A stretch of 64,000 nucleotides of DNA, taken from Gammaproteobacteria bacterium (GTDB taxonomy: Bacteria; Pseudomonadota; Gammaproteobacteria; Ga0077536). The stretch spans positions 1-64,000 of the forward strand of contig JACQWY010000035.1 of NCBI GenBank assembly GCA_016209015.1. The letters are read 5' to 3'. A model generated the notes under the pieces. That model worked only from the letters and a program-made list of their open reading frames with translations. It was not told where the DNA came from and ran no database searches. Position numbers and translations under genes: made by a program. Positions 18,387 through 28,915 of the stretch are shown here, in pieces (position 1 is the stretch's first letter; each line of letters begins with the position of its first letter).

Positions 18387-19348
18387 GCATGAAGTGGGCA
18401 TATGCGAATTTCACCGATAGTTCGTGTAATTTCGGGAACTATGTCATTGACTACGCGACCCGACGCCTGCTGACTAACGTGCTGCCGCCCCCGGTACGAG
18501 AGTTCGATTCATTTCGAGAAGGCCTAGGGGAACAGCGGTACGACGCGGTAATAGTGCCTGGATGTACCATGCTGACCAGAGGCCAAAACCCTGGCCTGGA
18601 ATGTCTAAGTGAAAAGAACGGACCAGTATTTTGTCTCGCCGGATCGATTTGGACCCAAGCGCCGCGGCACGGTTTTCTTCTACGAAATAGAATCCTTGGC
18701 CGGCGTGTTAGCGCTCCCGATCTTTGCATTGCGAACATGATCACCGGCCCCGTTGGTGTTAGAGATCCCTTTACACTGAATACGCTGACCGAACACGGCA
18801 TCCCGGCTCTTTACACAGGTTGCCCTACGCTCTTCCTCGAACGTAATTCTCGACTCGAAGGCGATTACGTGCTTTTTTCTTTCGGCCGCCATGCAATGCG
18901 CGCTCAAGTGCGGGCGGGACGTCGTTTGGCCCGAACAGAACATGTCATAGGAATCGTCCACGAACCTTACGACGAGGCTCGGATTCGCGCGGCTGGCTGG
19001 GATTTGCCACTGATCAATTTTCGTGGGGATATAGAATTGTTCTTGTCGTATTTTCAATCTGCCGCACTGGTCGTGACTGGGCGCCTTCACGGAGCATTGC
19101 CCTCCATTGCGTATGGCCGGCGACTGGTGTATTTCGGGCAAAGGGACACCAGAACGACCCTTCTGGACGATCTGGGTGTCCCAATTGTTGATGTGAGAGA
19201 CATCGATGATTTGCGAACGCACGCGAGGGTCTATTCAGCGGACGTCCTTGTGACGCACTTCAAGAGGAACTGGGAGGAATTACTCCGCCGCGTCGAAAGT
19301 GTAGGAGTCGGTGACGAACATGTCGACCTACTTAGCGGCCGTCCTTGA
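18383..19348 (+). CDS. Polysaccharide pyruvyl transferase family protein
   Basis: NFGNYVIDYATRRLL, GVRDPFTLNTL, VVTGRLHGALPSIAYGRRLVYFG. Confidence 0.87.
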   Translation: MSMKWAYANFTDSSCNFGNYVIDYATRRLLTNVLPPPVREFDSFREGLGEQRYDAVIVPGCTMLTRGQNPGLECLSEKNGPVFCLAGSIWTQAPRHGFLLRNRILGRRVSAPDLCIANMITGPVGVRDPFTLNTLTEHGIPALYTGCPTLFLERNSRLEGDYVLFSFGRHAMRAQVRAGRRLARTEHVIGIVHEPYDEARIRAAGWDLPLINFRGDIELFLSYFQSAALVVTGRLHGALPSIAYGRRLVYFGQRDTRTTLLDDLGVPIVDVRDIDDLRTHARVYSADVLVTHFKRNWEELLRRVESVGVGDEHVDLLSGRP

Positions 19349-19428
19349 CTACCGACCCGCAGCGATCTGGATGACTGACCGGCAACCGAAACGCGGAGTA
19401 TTTCCCCGCTTCTCCGAAAGGGGATGAT

Positions 19429-20721
19429 ATGCGCAGCTTTCTAATTTGGTGTTGGGGCGGCATCTACCTCGCGTCAATTTTTCTTGTGCCGCCCACGCTA
19501 TTTTACCGGCCCGAATATTTTATGGCGCTTTTCACGGCCGCGCTGGCCGCTACGGTCGTGCAGTCGCGGGTAATAGGAGCCTTCAAGGTAGAGGCTGCCT
19601 TGATTATTTTTCTCGGCATCTTCGGCGCTATTGCAGTGTTTCAACAGTCTCTGGCAGGCAAGCCATTCGTTGCTGCTGATGCAATGATTATTCTCCGCTA
19701 CGGCTACTACGTGGCGGCGCTAATAATGGGCGGTGTTATCGCGGAAAAAGTGAGGCTTGGTAGCGTTCGAAGTTACGTCCTTCCGATGCTCGTGGCGTGC
19801 CTTGCCTTGAGTATTCTTCAGTATAAGAACGTGTTTGGTCTCAACAAAATTGTCGTGCCACTGTATACCGTGAAGGGCGATCTACTGATTCACGGGGATT
19901 ATTGGCGGCGGGTAGTGGGGACCTACGGCAACCCAAATTATTGGGGCTTACTTCTTGGCTTCGGATTTCTATTTGCAGTCCCGGGGTTTCTTTGGGGGCG
20001 GCGGTTGTGGGTGGTTATTTTGTTCCCCGCGGTGGCTTACTGTCTTCTGCTAACGGGATCGCGCGCAGCCATGGTGGCGACGGCGGTAGCGATGTCTGTC
20101 GGCGCTGCAATTGTATCCGGTGCTGCGCGAAGGAGTCCCAGAGCGCTGCCCATGCTTATCATTTTTGTGGGCTTCATTGCTCTTGTGGGGATGAAACTAA
20201 GTTTATTGTCGTCTGTGGGTTACGAAAATCCGGATAGGTTCACCAATGTTGAGAGTTTTTATACGCGAGTCAAATATTGGGAAGGAATACTGGACAACAT
20301 AATGAGGTCAAACGGGTTTCAGGTGCTTTTCGGGCGAGGACCGATGAAGGAGGTCGCGAAGCCGTACGGAGACAATATTCTAATTTTGTTGCTGCGAGAT
20401 TATGGCGCGATAAGTGTCGTTTTGTATTTGGCGCTCTTCACACGGATGTATTTTCGTTCAATTCAACAGCTCCGTCACCATGAAACGGGGCCGTTCAATC
20501 AGGACATCGCTGCGCTTTCAATGGTTACGCTGGCATACGGTATATTCGATCTTAGTGCGGATGCGTGGTTCAACGTGCGCGTTGCGGGTTTATTCCTGTT
20601 CTTCTATGGATTCATCGTTGTGAATGCCATGGGCGTATCGGCTAACGGTCGCACCGCAGTTCCAGACTACCAACCTCAAGCGAATGCCCCAAGATATGCG
20701 AATCTCTGTAGTAATACTTAA
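19429..20721 (+). CDS. O-antigen ligase/polymerase (Wzy/WaaL-like)
   Basis: Multi-TM; GTYGNPNYWGLLLGFGFLFAVPG..LLLTGSRAAMVATAVAM. Confidence 0.85.
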   Translation: MRSFLIWCWGGIYLASIFLVPPTLFYRPEYFMALFTAALAATVVQSRVIGAFKVEAALIIFLGIFGAIAVFQQSLAGKPFVAADAMIILRYGYYVAALIMGGVIAEKVRLGSVRSYVLPMLVACLALSILQYKNVFGLNKIVVPLYTVKGDLLIHGDYWRRVVGTYGNPNYWGLLLGFGFLFAVPGFLWGRRLWVVILFPAVAYCLLLTGSRAAMVATAVAMSVGAAIVSGAARRSPRALPMLIIFVGFIALVGMKLSLLSSVGYENPDRFTNVESFYTRVKYWEGILDNIMRSNGFQVLFGRGPMKEVAKPYGDNILILLLRDYGAISVVLYLALFTRMYFRSIQQLRHHETGPFNQDIAALSMVTLAYGIFDLSADAWFNVRVAGLFLFFYGFIVVNAMGVSANGRTAVPDYQPQANAPRYANLCSNT

Positions 20722-21679
20722 CTGGAACGGCGGCGCCGCTAATTGCATTGAAGCAGTCCAGTCTGCTCTTGAGCAGGACTATTTTGACAAGGAGGTCATA
20801 TTTGTTGATAACGGCTCGACGGATAACTCTGGTTCTGAAACTGCTAGAGCATTCCCGGATGTCAATTTCATTTTTTTGGAAGCAAATACAGGGGTCTCTC
20901 ATGGTCGCAATGTCGGAGCCGCAGCGGCGTCAGGCTCTCTAGTCTTTTTTTTGGAGAACGATGGGGCGTGGCAGTCTACAAGCGTGATCTCCGATGCGGT
21001 ACGACTTTTCGAAAGCCTGCCGGACCTTGGGGCAATATATACAAAAGTTGTAGGTTACGATTCCGGGAAGGTGGATGCTCCAATCGATTTCCACGGTGGC
21101 ATTAGCGATGATGGAATCTACTACGCCTCGTCGTTTCGGGGTGGGGCGTCGGTAATTAAACGCGAGACATATCTGAGCTTGGGGGGCTTTCCGGACGATT
21201 ATTTCAGGCAAGGTGAAGAGCGATTTCTATCGTTGCGGATGTATGAGGCTGGGTTTCGGGTCGCGTACTGGCCGCGCCACACGATGCGTCACAAGGGGTC
21301 GGATTACACAGGGAAGCGGGACACGGTGCAGCGATTTTCGTGTGAGAATGAGCTCAAGACGGTCGTTCGTCTTTATCCAAATCCCATCTTCATCGGTGTG
21401 CTTCTGTACAAGCTCTTCGCCTGGGGAATACGCTTCGCGCGAGCTGGGCGGATCGCGATATTTCGTAAGATACTGAGCTGTATTCCGGCTTGGCTTGCTG
21501 AGCGCCGGACTATGACGCAAGTCTCGTTTGATACAATTCGTCTAGTTGAAGGGCTTCAATTTTCCGGTGCTGGAACGTGGAGGTTACAGGACAAGACTCT
21601 GTCCGAGATGAAATCGCTCACGGGCAAAATGAACCCATTGGTCACGAGACTCACATTCAAGATGAGGAAGTGGTTATGA
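20684..21679 (+). CDS. Glycosyltransferase family 2
   Basis: ISVVILNWNGGAANCIEAVQSALEQDYFDKEVIFVDNGSTDNS. Confidence 0.92.
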   Translation: MPQDMRISVVILNWNGGAANCIEAVQSALEQDYFDKEVIFVDNGSTDNSGSETARAFPDVNFIFLEANTGVSHGRNVGAAAASGSLVFFLENDGAWQSTSVISDAVRLFESLPDLGAIYTKVVGYDSGKVDAPIDFHGGISDDGIYYASSFRGGASVIKRETYLSLGGFPDDYFRQGEERFLSLRMYEAGFRVAYWPRHTMRHKGSDYTGKRDTVQRFSCENELKTVVRLYPNPIFIGVLLYKLFAWGIRFARAGRIAIFRKILSCIPAWLAERRTMTQVSFDTIRLVEGLQFSGAGTWRLQDKTLSEMKSLTGKMNPLVTRLTFKMRKWL

Positions 21680-22536
21680 AATCCCCCTGCTCAAATTTGG
21701 GTCGACTGCGATTGGCGGCGATGCTTCTGTTTTGTGGGTGCTTTCTCGCAGCGGAGGGCAGCTCCGCAGCGGGTTCGACTACGTTCGAAATATATGACGG
21801 CACCAGCTATAGAAACAAGCCTAACTTGGTCAGGTACGGGATCCAGCCCGTCTATATACTCACCGAAGGTAAGTTCTGGGACAAGAAGACAGATCAGTCG
21901 CTGCCCGATGCGAAGAGAGTGAAGAAGGCCGCTGCGGACGCGGCATCGAAAGGCCTATTAACCATCATAGATATAGAACGCTGGAAAATGTGGGCCGGCG
22001 TCGGAGTCGAAGAAAACGTCCCGAAATACGTCGGCGTGCTTAAGAAATTCAAGGAGTCTGCTCCAAACCTGCGCGTCGGTTATTACGCCACGGCGCCTCA
22101 GGGAAGTTACGGAACTGCACAAGTTCCAAGTTCCAATAGCGGATACCGTCGGTGGATGCAACTCAACGATTCATTGCGTCCAATTGCAAATCTTGCTGAC
22201 GCGGTGTTCCCGTCGATCTACACATACTCCACCAATCGAGAAGCCTGGAAACGTTTTGCGTTGGCGCAAGTAAATGAGGCTCGAAGGTACGGCAAGCCCG
22301 TATACGCGTTCATCTGGCCTCAATACGTAGATAACGCGCCTGATAAAAGCATTGCCCTTAAGTGGCTCCCGGAAGATTTTTGGAGGTTTCAGCTGGATAC
22401 GTTAAGCGGCGTCGCGGATGGCGTTGTAATTTGGGGGGGATGGGATTTCAAAGGATGGCGAGCAATCGAGTGGGATGACAGTGCCCCTTGGTGGGGCGCA
22501 ACGAAAGACTTTATTGCTCGCATTCCACAAAAATAG
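21676..22536 (+). CDS. Secreted glycoside-hydrolase-like TIM-barrel protein (hyaluronidase-like fold)
   Basis: Signal peptide; TIIDIERWKMW, YYATAPQGSYG, ADAVFPSIYTYS, KPVYAFIWPQY, DGVVIWGGWDFKGW. Confidence 0.65.
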   Translation: MKSPCSNLGRLRLAAMLLFCGCFLAAEGSSAAGSTTFEIYDGTSYRNKPNLVRYGIQPVYILTEGKFWDKKTDQSLPDAKRVKKAAADAASKGLLTIIDIERWKMWAGVGVEENVPKYVGVLKKFKESAPNLRVGYYATAPQGSYGTAQVPSSNSGYRRWMQLNDSLRPIANLADAVFPSIYTYSTNREAWKRFALAQVNEARRYGKPVYAFIWPQYVDNAPDKSIALKWLPEDFWRFQLDTLSGVADGVVIWGGWDFKGWRAIEWDDSAPWWGATKDFIARIPQK

Positions 22537-22656
22537 CGCGGATTGTCGATTCGGACCGCCCAATGCAACCGGATAGATACGTTTTGATGGTTCTTCGGAC
22601 TACACGCGCAAAGTCCGCGTGAAGCTGGCTGCCCGAGAGCGTTCACAGCTAGGGGG

Positions 22657-23232
22657 ATGGGAATGGTGTCGAGCACGAGCCCTTCGTTAGCCGACTATCG
22701 AGTGGCGGGATACTGCCCAGGGGCGGGGAGACTGAAACGCGCGGCCTGGTACGTGCTAAACGCAATATTTTTCGATTCTTGGCTGTGCCCATTCTATCCC
22801 CTAAAGAATCTTATTCTCCGATTGTTCGGTGCTCGGATTGGTATTGGGGTGATCATCAAGCCTCGCGTGAATATTAAACACCCATGGCGTCTAAGTGTGG
22901 GTGATCACGTTTGGATTGGCGAAGGCGTCTGGATTGATAATTTGGTCCAGGTCACCATAGGTTCGAATGTTTGCATATCGCAGGGAGCAATGCTGTTGAC
23001 AGGTAACCACGATTATAAGGACCCGCATTTCGGGCTAATCACTGGAGAAATCACAATTGGCGACGGAGTTTGGGTTGGCGCGCAAAGCATCGTCGGACCA
23101 TCGGTTCGCTGTTACGAAAATGCTGTAATAACGGCGGGAAGTATCTTGACCAGTGAGGCGGAGCAAAATGCCATTTACAGGGGCAACCCGGCGGTTCGGA
23201 TTCGTGAGCGGATATTGCGCAGTCATCCATGA
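22657..23232 (+). CDS. WcaF-type hexapeptide acetyltransferase
   Basis: IIKPRVNIKHPWRLSVGDHVWIGEGVWIDNLVQVTIGSNVCISQGAMLLTGNHDY. Confidence 0.92.
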   Translation: MGMVSSTSPSLADYRVAGYCPGAGRLKRAAWYVLNAIFFDSWLCPFYPLKNLILRLFGARIGIGVIIKPRVNIKHPWRLSVGDHVWIGEGVWIDNLVQVTIGSNVCISQGAMLLTGNHDYKDPHFGLITGEITIGDGVWVGAQSIVGPSVRCYENAVITAGSILTSEAEQNAIYRGNPAVRIRERILRSHP

Positions 23233-24449
23233 ACAAGTTGGTTTTTGTAAATCGATATTTTTTTCCAGACAGCTCTGCCACGAGTCAACTCCTAAGTGAC
23301 CTCGCATTCGAATTGAGTGGCGCGGGCTGTACGGTGTATGTCGTGACTAGTAGGCAGCTTTATCACGATCCAAATGCTGACTTGACGCCTTCGGAATCGA
23401 TCAACGGTGTGAATGTCGCTCGGGTATGGTCCAGTCACTATGGCAGGAAGATATTGATCCTGCGTGCGCTTGATTACTTTTCCTTTTACATAAGTGCGTG
23501 CGTTGCGCTCCTGTCGATGCTAGGAAAGGGCGATGTCGTAATTGCGAAGACTGACCCGCCGTTGCTTTCATTGGCAGTTTGGCCGGTTGCGGTGTTGAGG
23601 GGAGCGCGTGTTGTTAACTGGCTTCAAGATGTTTATCCAGACGTGGCCCAGGCACTAAACGTCGCAGGCGTAAAATATTTGGCTCCATTGCTGAAGTGGA
23701 TGCGGAATCTGACTCTAAAGCACGCAACCGTAAATGTGGTGATCGGCGAGAACATGGCCAGCCTGCTCGAAGGCGAAGGTGTTCAACCGCGCAAGATTCA
23801 GGTGATTCATAACTGGATTGATGGCGGCAAGATTGTTCCACAAAAGGAAGTTGGCAGGGGCTTGCGCGAAGAGTGGAATCTGGACAGTCGCTTCGTCGTG
23901 GGGTATTCCGGAAACATGGGGCGCGTCCATGATTTCGCGACGATCATTAGTGCAATAAAGACCCTTGCGTCGAAAGTTTCCGATATAAGTTTCCTTTTTG
24001 TCGGGGCGGGAGCTCGCGAAGCATTTATTAAAGAAGAATTACGGGGCATTCCGAATGTCTTATTCAAGCCGCATCAGCCCTTTGAAAAACTCTCGGAATC
24101 ATTGGGAGTTCCTGATGTACACCTAGTTTCCTTATTGCCAGAGATGGAGGGTTTGATTGTGCCGAGCAAATTCTACGGTATAGCTGCTGCAGGGCGTCCT
24201 GTGATTTTTGTTGGAAGCAGAACTGGGGAAATTGCAAAGATAATTGGCCGTTCAAAATGCGGTTATGCGGTCCCGAGCGGTGATTCAGCGAGCCTGGCGG
24301 ATTGTATCGAAAGCATCTATTGGAATCGTGAAGATGGACGACGCAGAGGGGGCGAGGCGAGAAAACTGTTTGATAGTGAGTTCAATCGAGACATCGCAAT
24401 GCGGAAATGGAAAGAAGTGCTGGGCATCGCGCATGTGGCGAGCTTATGA
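23229..24449 (+). CDS. Glycosyltransferase GT4 (WcaI-like)
   Basis: VNRYFFPDSSATSQLLSDLAFELSGAG..KTDPPLLSLAVWPVAVLRGARVVNWLQDVYPDVAQALNV. Confidence 0.92.
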   Translation: MNKLVFVNRYFFPDSSATSQLLSDLAFELSGAGCTVYVVTSRQLYHDPNADLTPSESINGVNVARVWSSHYGRKILILRALDYFSFYISACVALLSMLGKGDVVIAKTDPPLLSLAVWPVAVLRGARVVNWLQDVYPDVAQALNVAGVKYLAPLLKWMRNLTLKHATVNVVIGENMASLLEGEGVQPRKIQVIHNWIDGGKIVPQKEVGRGLREEWNLDSRFVVGYSGNMGRVHDFATIISAIKTLASKVSDISFLFVGAGAREAFIKEELRGIPNVLFKPHQPFEKLSESLGVPDVHLVSLLPEMEGLIVPSKFYGIAAAGRPVIFVGSRTGEIAKIIGRSKCGYAVPSGDSASLADCIESIYWNREDGRRRGGEARKLFDSEFNRDIAMRKWKEVLGIAHVASL

Positions 24450-26011
24450 ATTCAATTAAGTGGACGGCGAAACCAAGTTACTGGCTGGGACTCCTTATCC
24501 CGACTGCGATAGCCGCTTTCCTGTGCAGGAATGGTATTGAGCACATGTCTCGGGCTTGGTTCCACCAGGAAGAATACAGCCATGCCGTCTTAATTCCATT
24601 CATCGCTGGTTATTTGGTTTGGCAGAGACGCGCGGATTTGTCCCGAGCTTCCTTTACAGGGTCATGGCTCGGAGTTGTTATGGTCGCGATGGGCGTTCTT
24701 ATATTTATTGGCGGAGAACTGGGAACGCTGTTTGTTTTGATCGAATACGCATTTCTTATTCTTCTTTATGGAATCACGCTGAGCGTAGTGGGGGGGCGGG
24801 CTTTCAAGTTGCTAGCTGTACCGCTACTTATTCTCGCATTCATGATCCCTCTGCCGAATTTTCTGTATAACAACCTTTCCTCGCAGCTCCAACTGTGGTC
24901 ATCTCAAATCGGTGTGGCGGTCGTCCGTCTTGCAGGAATTAGTGTTTTCCTTGAAGGCAATGTCATCGATCTGGGCAGTTACAAACTGCAGGTAGCTGAG
25001 GCCTGTAATGGACTCCGGTATCTGTTCCCGTTGACGACATTGGGATTTATCGTTGCCTATTTTTATCACGCTGCATTTTGGAAAAGGGCAATCATCTTTT
25101 TATCGACGATCCCCATCACTGTCCTCATGAATAGTTTTCGGATCGGAATAATTGCGGTAATGGTGAATTTTTGGGGCCAATCTATGGCGGAAGGCTTCCT
25201 TCACGATTTTGAAGGATGGGCCGTGTTCATGGCTTGTTTCGGTGTGTTGTTCATTGAAATGTGGATTTTGCTTCGCGTGACCAATGATAAACGCCCCCTT
25301 CGGGAGGTTTTTGGACTTGAGGTTCCGGAGAGGCTGCCTGAGGGCGCGGAAATTCGTGTTCGTTCCTTTCCTCGCTCAGGAATAATTGCAGCCGTTGTAA
25401 TCGCTCTTGGGCTTCTCCCGGCCCTTTCAATTCCAGAGCGCGCCGAAATAATTCCATCGCGGTCCACATTTGATGAGTTTCCACTTCAAACAGCGGGCTG
25501 GGTAGGACGGCGCGATGCTCTTGAGAAAGTCTACATCGATACTCTAAAATTCACCGATTACATTCTGGTGAACTACCATCGCAACGCAGATTCGACGTTA
25601 ACGTTCTACGTCGCCTACTACGAGTCACAGCGTAAGGGGCAATCCGCGCACTCGCCGCGGTCTTGCCTGCCCGGCGGCGGCTGGCGGATCGAGGCCCTGA
25701 CGCAGGAAACGATCGAGGGCGCCACAGTGGCCGGCAAGCCGCTTCGTGTCAACCGCGTCCTGATCAGCTACGGGGATCAAAAGCAACTAGTCTATTACTG
25801 GTTCCAGCAGCGCGGGCGCGTCATCACTAACGAATACCTGGTGAAATGGTATATGTTTGTGGATGCGATCCGCAAGAACCGCACGGACGGCGCGCTGGTC
25901 AGGCTGACGATGCCCCTCGCGCCGGGTGAGGACCCAGCGAAAGCGGATATTGCCCTCTCGCAATTTTCGCGGGATGTTGCCCCGGAACTGGCCAAGTACA
26001 TTCCCGAATAG
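24446..26011 (+). CDS. xrtD: Exosortase fused to EpsI domain (VPLPA-CTERM-specific XrtD-like)
   Basis: Cys (VAEACNGLRYLFPL), Arg (MNSFRIGIIAVMVNFWG) and His (FLHDFEGWAVF) catalytic motifs; C-terminal EpsI region (HSPRSCLPGGGWRIE). Confidence 0.88.
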   Translation: MNSIKWTAKPSYWLGLLIPTAIAAFLCRNGIEHMSRAWFHQEEYSHAVLIPFIAGYLVWQRRADLSRASFTGSWLGVVMVAMGVLIFIGGELGTLFVLIEYAFLILLYGITLSVVGGRAFKLLAVPLLILAFMIPLPNFLYNNLSSQLQLWSSQIGVAVVRLAGISVFLEGNVIDLGSYKLQVAEACNGLRYLFPLTTLGFIVAYFYHAAFWKRAIIFLSTIPITVLMNSFRIGIIAVMVNFWGQSMAEGFLHDFEGWAVFMACFGVLFIEMWILLRVTNDKRPLREVFGLEVPERLPEGAEIRVRSFPRSGIIAAVVIALGLLPALSIPERAEIIPSRSTFDEFPLQTAGWVGRRDALEKVYIDTLKFTDYILVNYHRNADSTLTFYVAYYESQRKGQSAHSPRSCLPGGGWRIEALTQETIEGATVAGKPLRVNRVLISYGDQKQLVYYWFQQRGRVITNEYLVKWYMFVDAIRKNRTDGALVRLTMPLAPGEDPAKADIALSQFSRDVAPELAKYIPE

Positions 26012-26025
26012 AAAGCGATCCCTGG

Positions 26026-27711
26026 ATGCTCGCAACTTTCTCGTTCATCGTGGCGATGTTCATCACTATGGTGCTTATTCCACCATTGATGAGGTCCGCG
26101 CGTAAGCTCTCAATAGTAGACATACCCGACGAGCGCAAGGTGCATACGGGGGCTGTTCCGCGCATCGGCGGCGTCGCCATGGTCGCTGGGGCGGTCACGC
26201 CGGTGCTGCTTTTTCAATCCCACCCGCCGGTCATAATTTCCTATCTGCTGGGCATCGGGATCATTCTCTTTTTCGGGGTCTGGGACGATCGTTCGGGCCT
26301 CGATTATCGGCTCAAGTTCCTGGGGCAGTTCCTGGCCGTGTGTGTCGTCGTCTTTTACGGCGACATCCATATCCGATTCGTGCCGTTCCACAGTCTTGAA
26401 TCTATTCCCTACGGCGTCTCGGTACCGCTGACGATATTTGCGCTGCTCGGTATCACTAACGCCATCAATCTCGCTGACGGGCTCGATGGTCTCGCGGGTG
26501 GCACGACGTTCATGAGCATTGCGGGATTGGCGTTGCTCGCCTTTCTCGCGGCCGATCAGCCGCTCGTGTCGCTTTCATGCGCTGTCCTCGGCAGCGTCGT
26601 GGGCTTCCTGCGTTACAACACCTATCCTGCTCAGGTCTTCATGGGCGATGCGGGCAGCCAGTTCCTCGGCTTCTCGGCAGGTGTATTCGTGGTCGTGCTG
26701 ACCCAGCAGTCGAATCCGGCGCTGAGCCCCGCGATGCCGCTGCTCCTGCTGGGGCTGCCGATCATCGATACGTTCCTCGTCATGGGGCAGCGCATCTACG
26801 AAGGGCACTCGCCCTTCAAGCCGGATCGCAACCACACGCACCACAAGCTGCTCGCGCTCGGCTTCGATCACTACGAGGCCGTGCTGATCATCTATCTCGT
26901 GCAGGCTTGCCTGGTCACCGGCGCGTTTTTCTTCAGGTACTCCGCGGATTGGGTGAACCTGTTGCTCTTTGTTGGCTTCACCGCCTTCGTCATGATCGGA
27001 TTCCGCGTGGCTGGAGTAAGCGGCTGGCGCGCCCACCAGTACTCTTTGGAAGAGCGCCGCACGCCGTTGACGACGTTCATTTCTCATCTTCGCCAGAGCG
27101 GTGCGCTGCGGCGTTGGCCGATGCGCTTCATCGGGGTCACGGTGCCGATCTATCTCGTCTATGCCATGCTTTCGGCCGGCACGATTTCGGGCGATGCGGC
27201 CGTGACGCTGGGGGTGCTCGCTGTGGGCTCGTTACTCGCGCTCCTGCTCCAGCCCCAAGCCGGCATTACACTTCCGGAACGTCTGCTCATCTGCGTGACG
27301 ATAGTTGCGAGTGTCTACTACTGGGTCGCTTCCGCGACTGAACCCGTTGCCCAGCACCAGATCGAGAACCTCTACTTCGTACTGCTGACCATCGCGCTCA
27401 TTGCAGCTTATCGTTTCCGCCAGCCACGTGCGTTCGATGTCACTCCGATGGATTTCCTGGTCGTGTTCGCCGCCATCGTGGTTCCGAACCTGCTCGGTGG
27501 CAACGCCATCGAAAGCCATCTGGGGGAAGTGGCCGCCAAGTCGGTCATCCTCTATTACGCGAGCGAAATCCTGATCTCGTATGGCGAGAGCCGGCCTAAG
27601 CTCGTTCGAGGCGTGGTCGTGCTGGTGCTGGCAGTGTTTGCGGCGAAGTATGGATGGTTGCATACCGTTAGCGGTGGAGCGGATGCTGCGGCCAGTAGCG
27701 CGCCGCCCTGA
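26026..27711 (+). CDS. WecA/MraY-family undecaprenyl-phosphate sugar-1-phosphate transferase with C-terminal membrane extension
   Basis: ITNAINLADGLDGLAGG, VFMGDAGSQFLGF, KPDRNHTHHKLL motifs; ~200 extra hydrophobic residues at C-terminus. Confidence 0.92.
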   Translation: MLATFSFIVAMFITMVLIPPLMRSARKLSIVDIPDERKVHTGAVPRIGGVAMVAGAVTPVLLFQSHPPVIISYLLGIGIILFFGVWDDRSGLDYRLKFLGQFLAVCVVVFYGDIHIRFVPFHSLESIPYGVSVPLTIFALLGITNAINLADGLDGLAGGTTFMSIAGLALLAFLAADQPLVSLSCAVLGSVVGFLRYNTYPAQVFMGDAGSQFLGFSAGVFVVVLTQQSNPALSPAMPLLLLGLPIIDTFLVMGQRIYEGHSPFKPDRNHTHHKLLALGFDHYEAVLIIYLVQACLVTGAFFFRYSADWVNLLLFVGFTAFVMIGFRVAGVSGWRAHQYSLEERRTPLTTFISHLRQSGALRRWPMRFIGVTVPIYLVYAMLSAGTISGDAAVTLGVLAVGSLLALLLQPQAGITLPERLLICVTIVASVYYWVASATEPVAQHQIENLYFVLLTIALIAAYRFRQPRAFDVTPMDFLVVFAAIVVPNLLGGNAIESHLGEVAAKSVILYYASEILISYGESRPKLVRGVVVLVLAVFAAKYGWLHTVSGGADAAASSAPP

Positions 27712-27823
27712 GCGCCGATTCCGTGGGGAAACGTGCACGGAAAAGATTGGAATCTGCGTGATATAGTCGGACGGAGCCAGTTCCCGGCTGAAACGAAATC
27801 TGTTTAATCGTATTGGATTGACG

Positions 27824-28915
27824 ATGACCAAGAAGAAAGCCCTCATCACCGGCGTCACCGGCCAAGACGGCGCCTATCTCTCCGAGCTCCTCCTCAAAAA
27901 AGGCTACGAGGTCCACGGCATCAAGCGCCGCGCCTCGAGCTTCAATACCGGCCGCATCGATCACCTCTACCAGGATCCGCACGCCAAGGATCGCCATTTC
28001 GTCCTCCACTACGGCGATCTCACGGATTCAACGAACCTGATCCGCATCATCCAGCAGGTGCAGCCGGACGAAATCTACAACCTCGCGGCGCAGAGCCATG
28101 TCGCGGTGTCGTTCGAAACACCGGAGTACACGGCGAACGCGGACGCGGTCGGCACACTGCGGCTGCTCGAGGCGATCCGCATCCTCGGCCTCGAGAAGAA
28201 GACCCGCTTCTATCAGGCCTCGACGAGCGAGATGTTCGGCAAGGTGCAGGAAATCCCGCAGAAGGAGACGACGCCCTTCTATCCGCGCAGCCCCTACGGC
28301 GCGGCCAAGGTCTACGCCTACTGGATCTGCGTGAACTACCGCGAGGCCTACGGGATGTTCTGTTGCAACGGCATCCTCTTCAATCACGAATCGCCGATCC
28401 GCGGCGAGACGTTCGTGACGCGGAAGATCACCCGCGCGGTCGCACGCATCGGGCTCGGGCTGCAGGAGAAGCTCTTCCTCGGCAACATCGATGCGCTGCG
28501 CGATTGGGGTCATGCCCGCGATTACGTGCAGGCGATGTGGCTCATGCTCCAGCAGGACGAGCCGGACGATTTCGTGGTCGCGACCGGCAAGCAGGTCTCG
28601 GTACGCTGGTTCGTGGAGCGGGCGTTCAAGGAAATAGGTGTCGATATCGAGTGGCGTGGCACCGGGGTCGACGAGAAGGGCATCGACAAGGCCAGCGGCG
28701 TGGTGCGTGTCGAGATCGATCCGCGCTATTTCCGGCCGACCGAGGTCGAGACGCTGCTCGGCGATCCGGGCAAGGCGAAAGCGAAGCTCGGCTGGGAGGC
28801 GACGACGCCGCTCGAGGAGATGATTCGGGACATGGTCCGCGAGGACAAGCGCGACGCGGAGAAGGACGAGTTCTGCCGCCGTGAGGGCTTTCGCGTCTTC
28901 GATTACTTCGAATGA
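27824..28915 (+). CDS. gmd: GDP-mannose 4,6-dehydratase
   Basis: [46 protein letters not shown]. Confidence 0.97.
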   Translation: MTKKKALITGVTGQDGAYLSELLLKKGYEVHGIKRRASSFNTGRIDHLYQDPHAKDRHFVLHYGDLTDSTNLIRIIQQVQPDEIYNLAAQSHVAVSFETPEYTANADAVGTLRLLEAIRILGLEKKTRFYQASTSEMFGKVQEIPQKETTPFYPRSPYGAAKVYAYWICVNYREAYGMFCCNGILFNHESPIRGETFVTRKITRAVARIGLGLQEKLFLGNIDALRDWGHARDYVQAMWLMLQQDEPDDFVVATGKQVSVRWFVERAFKEIGVDIEWRGTGVDEKGIDKASGVVRVEIDPRYFRPTEVETLLGDPGKAKAKLGWEATTPLEEMIRDMVREDKRDAEKDEFCRREGFRVFDYFE

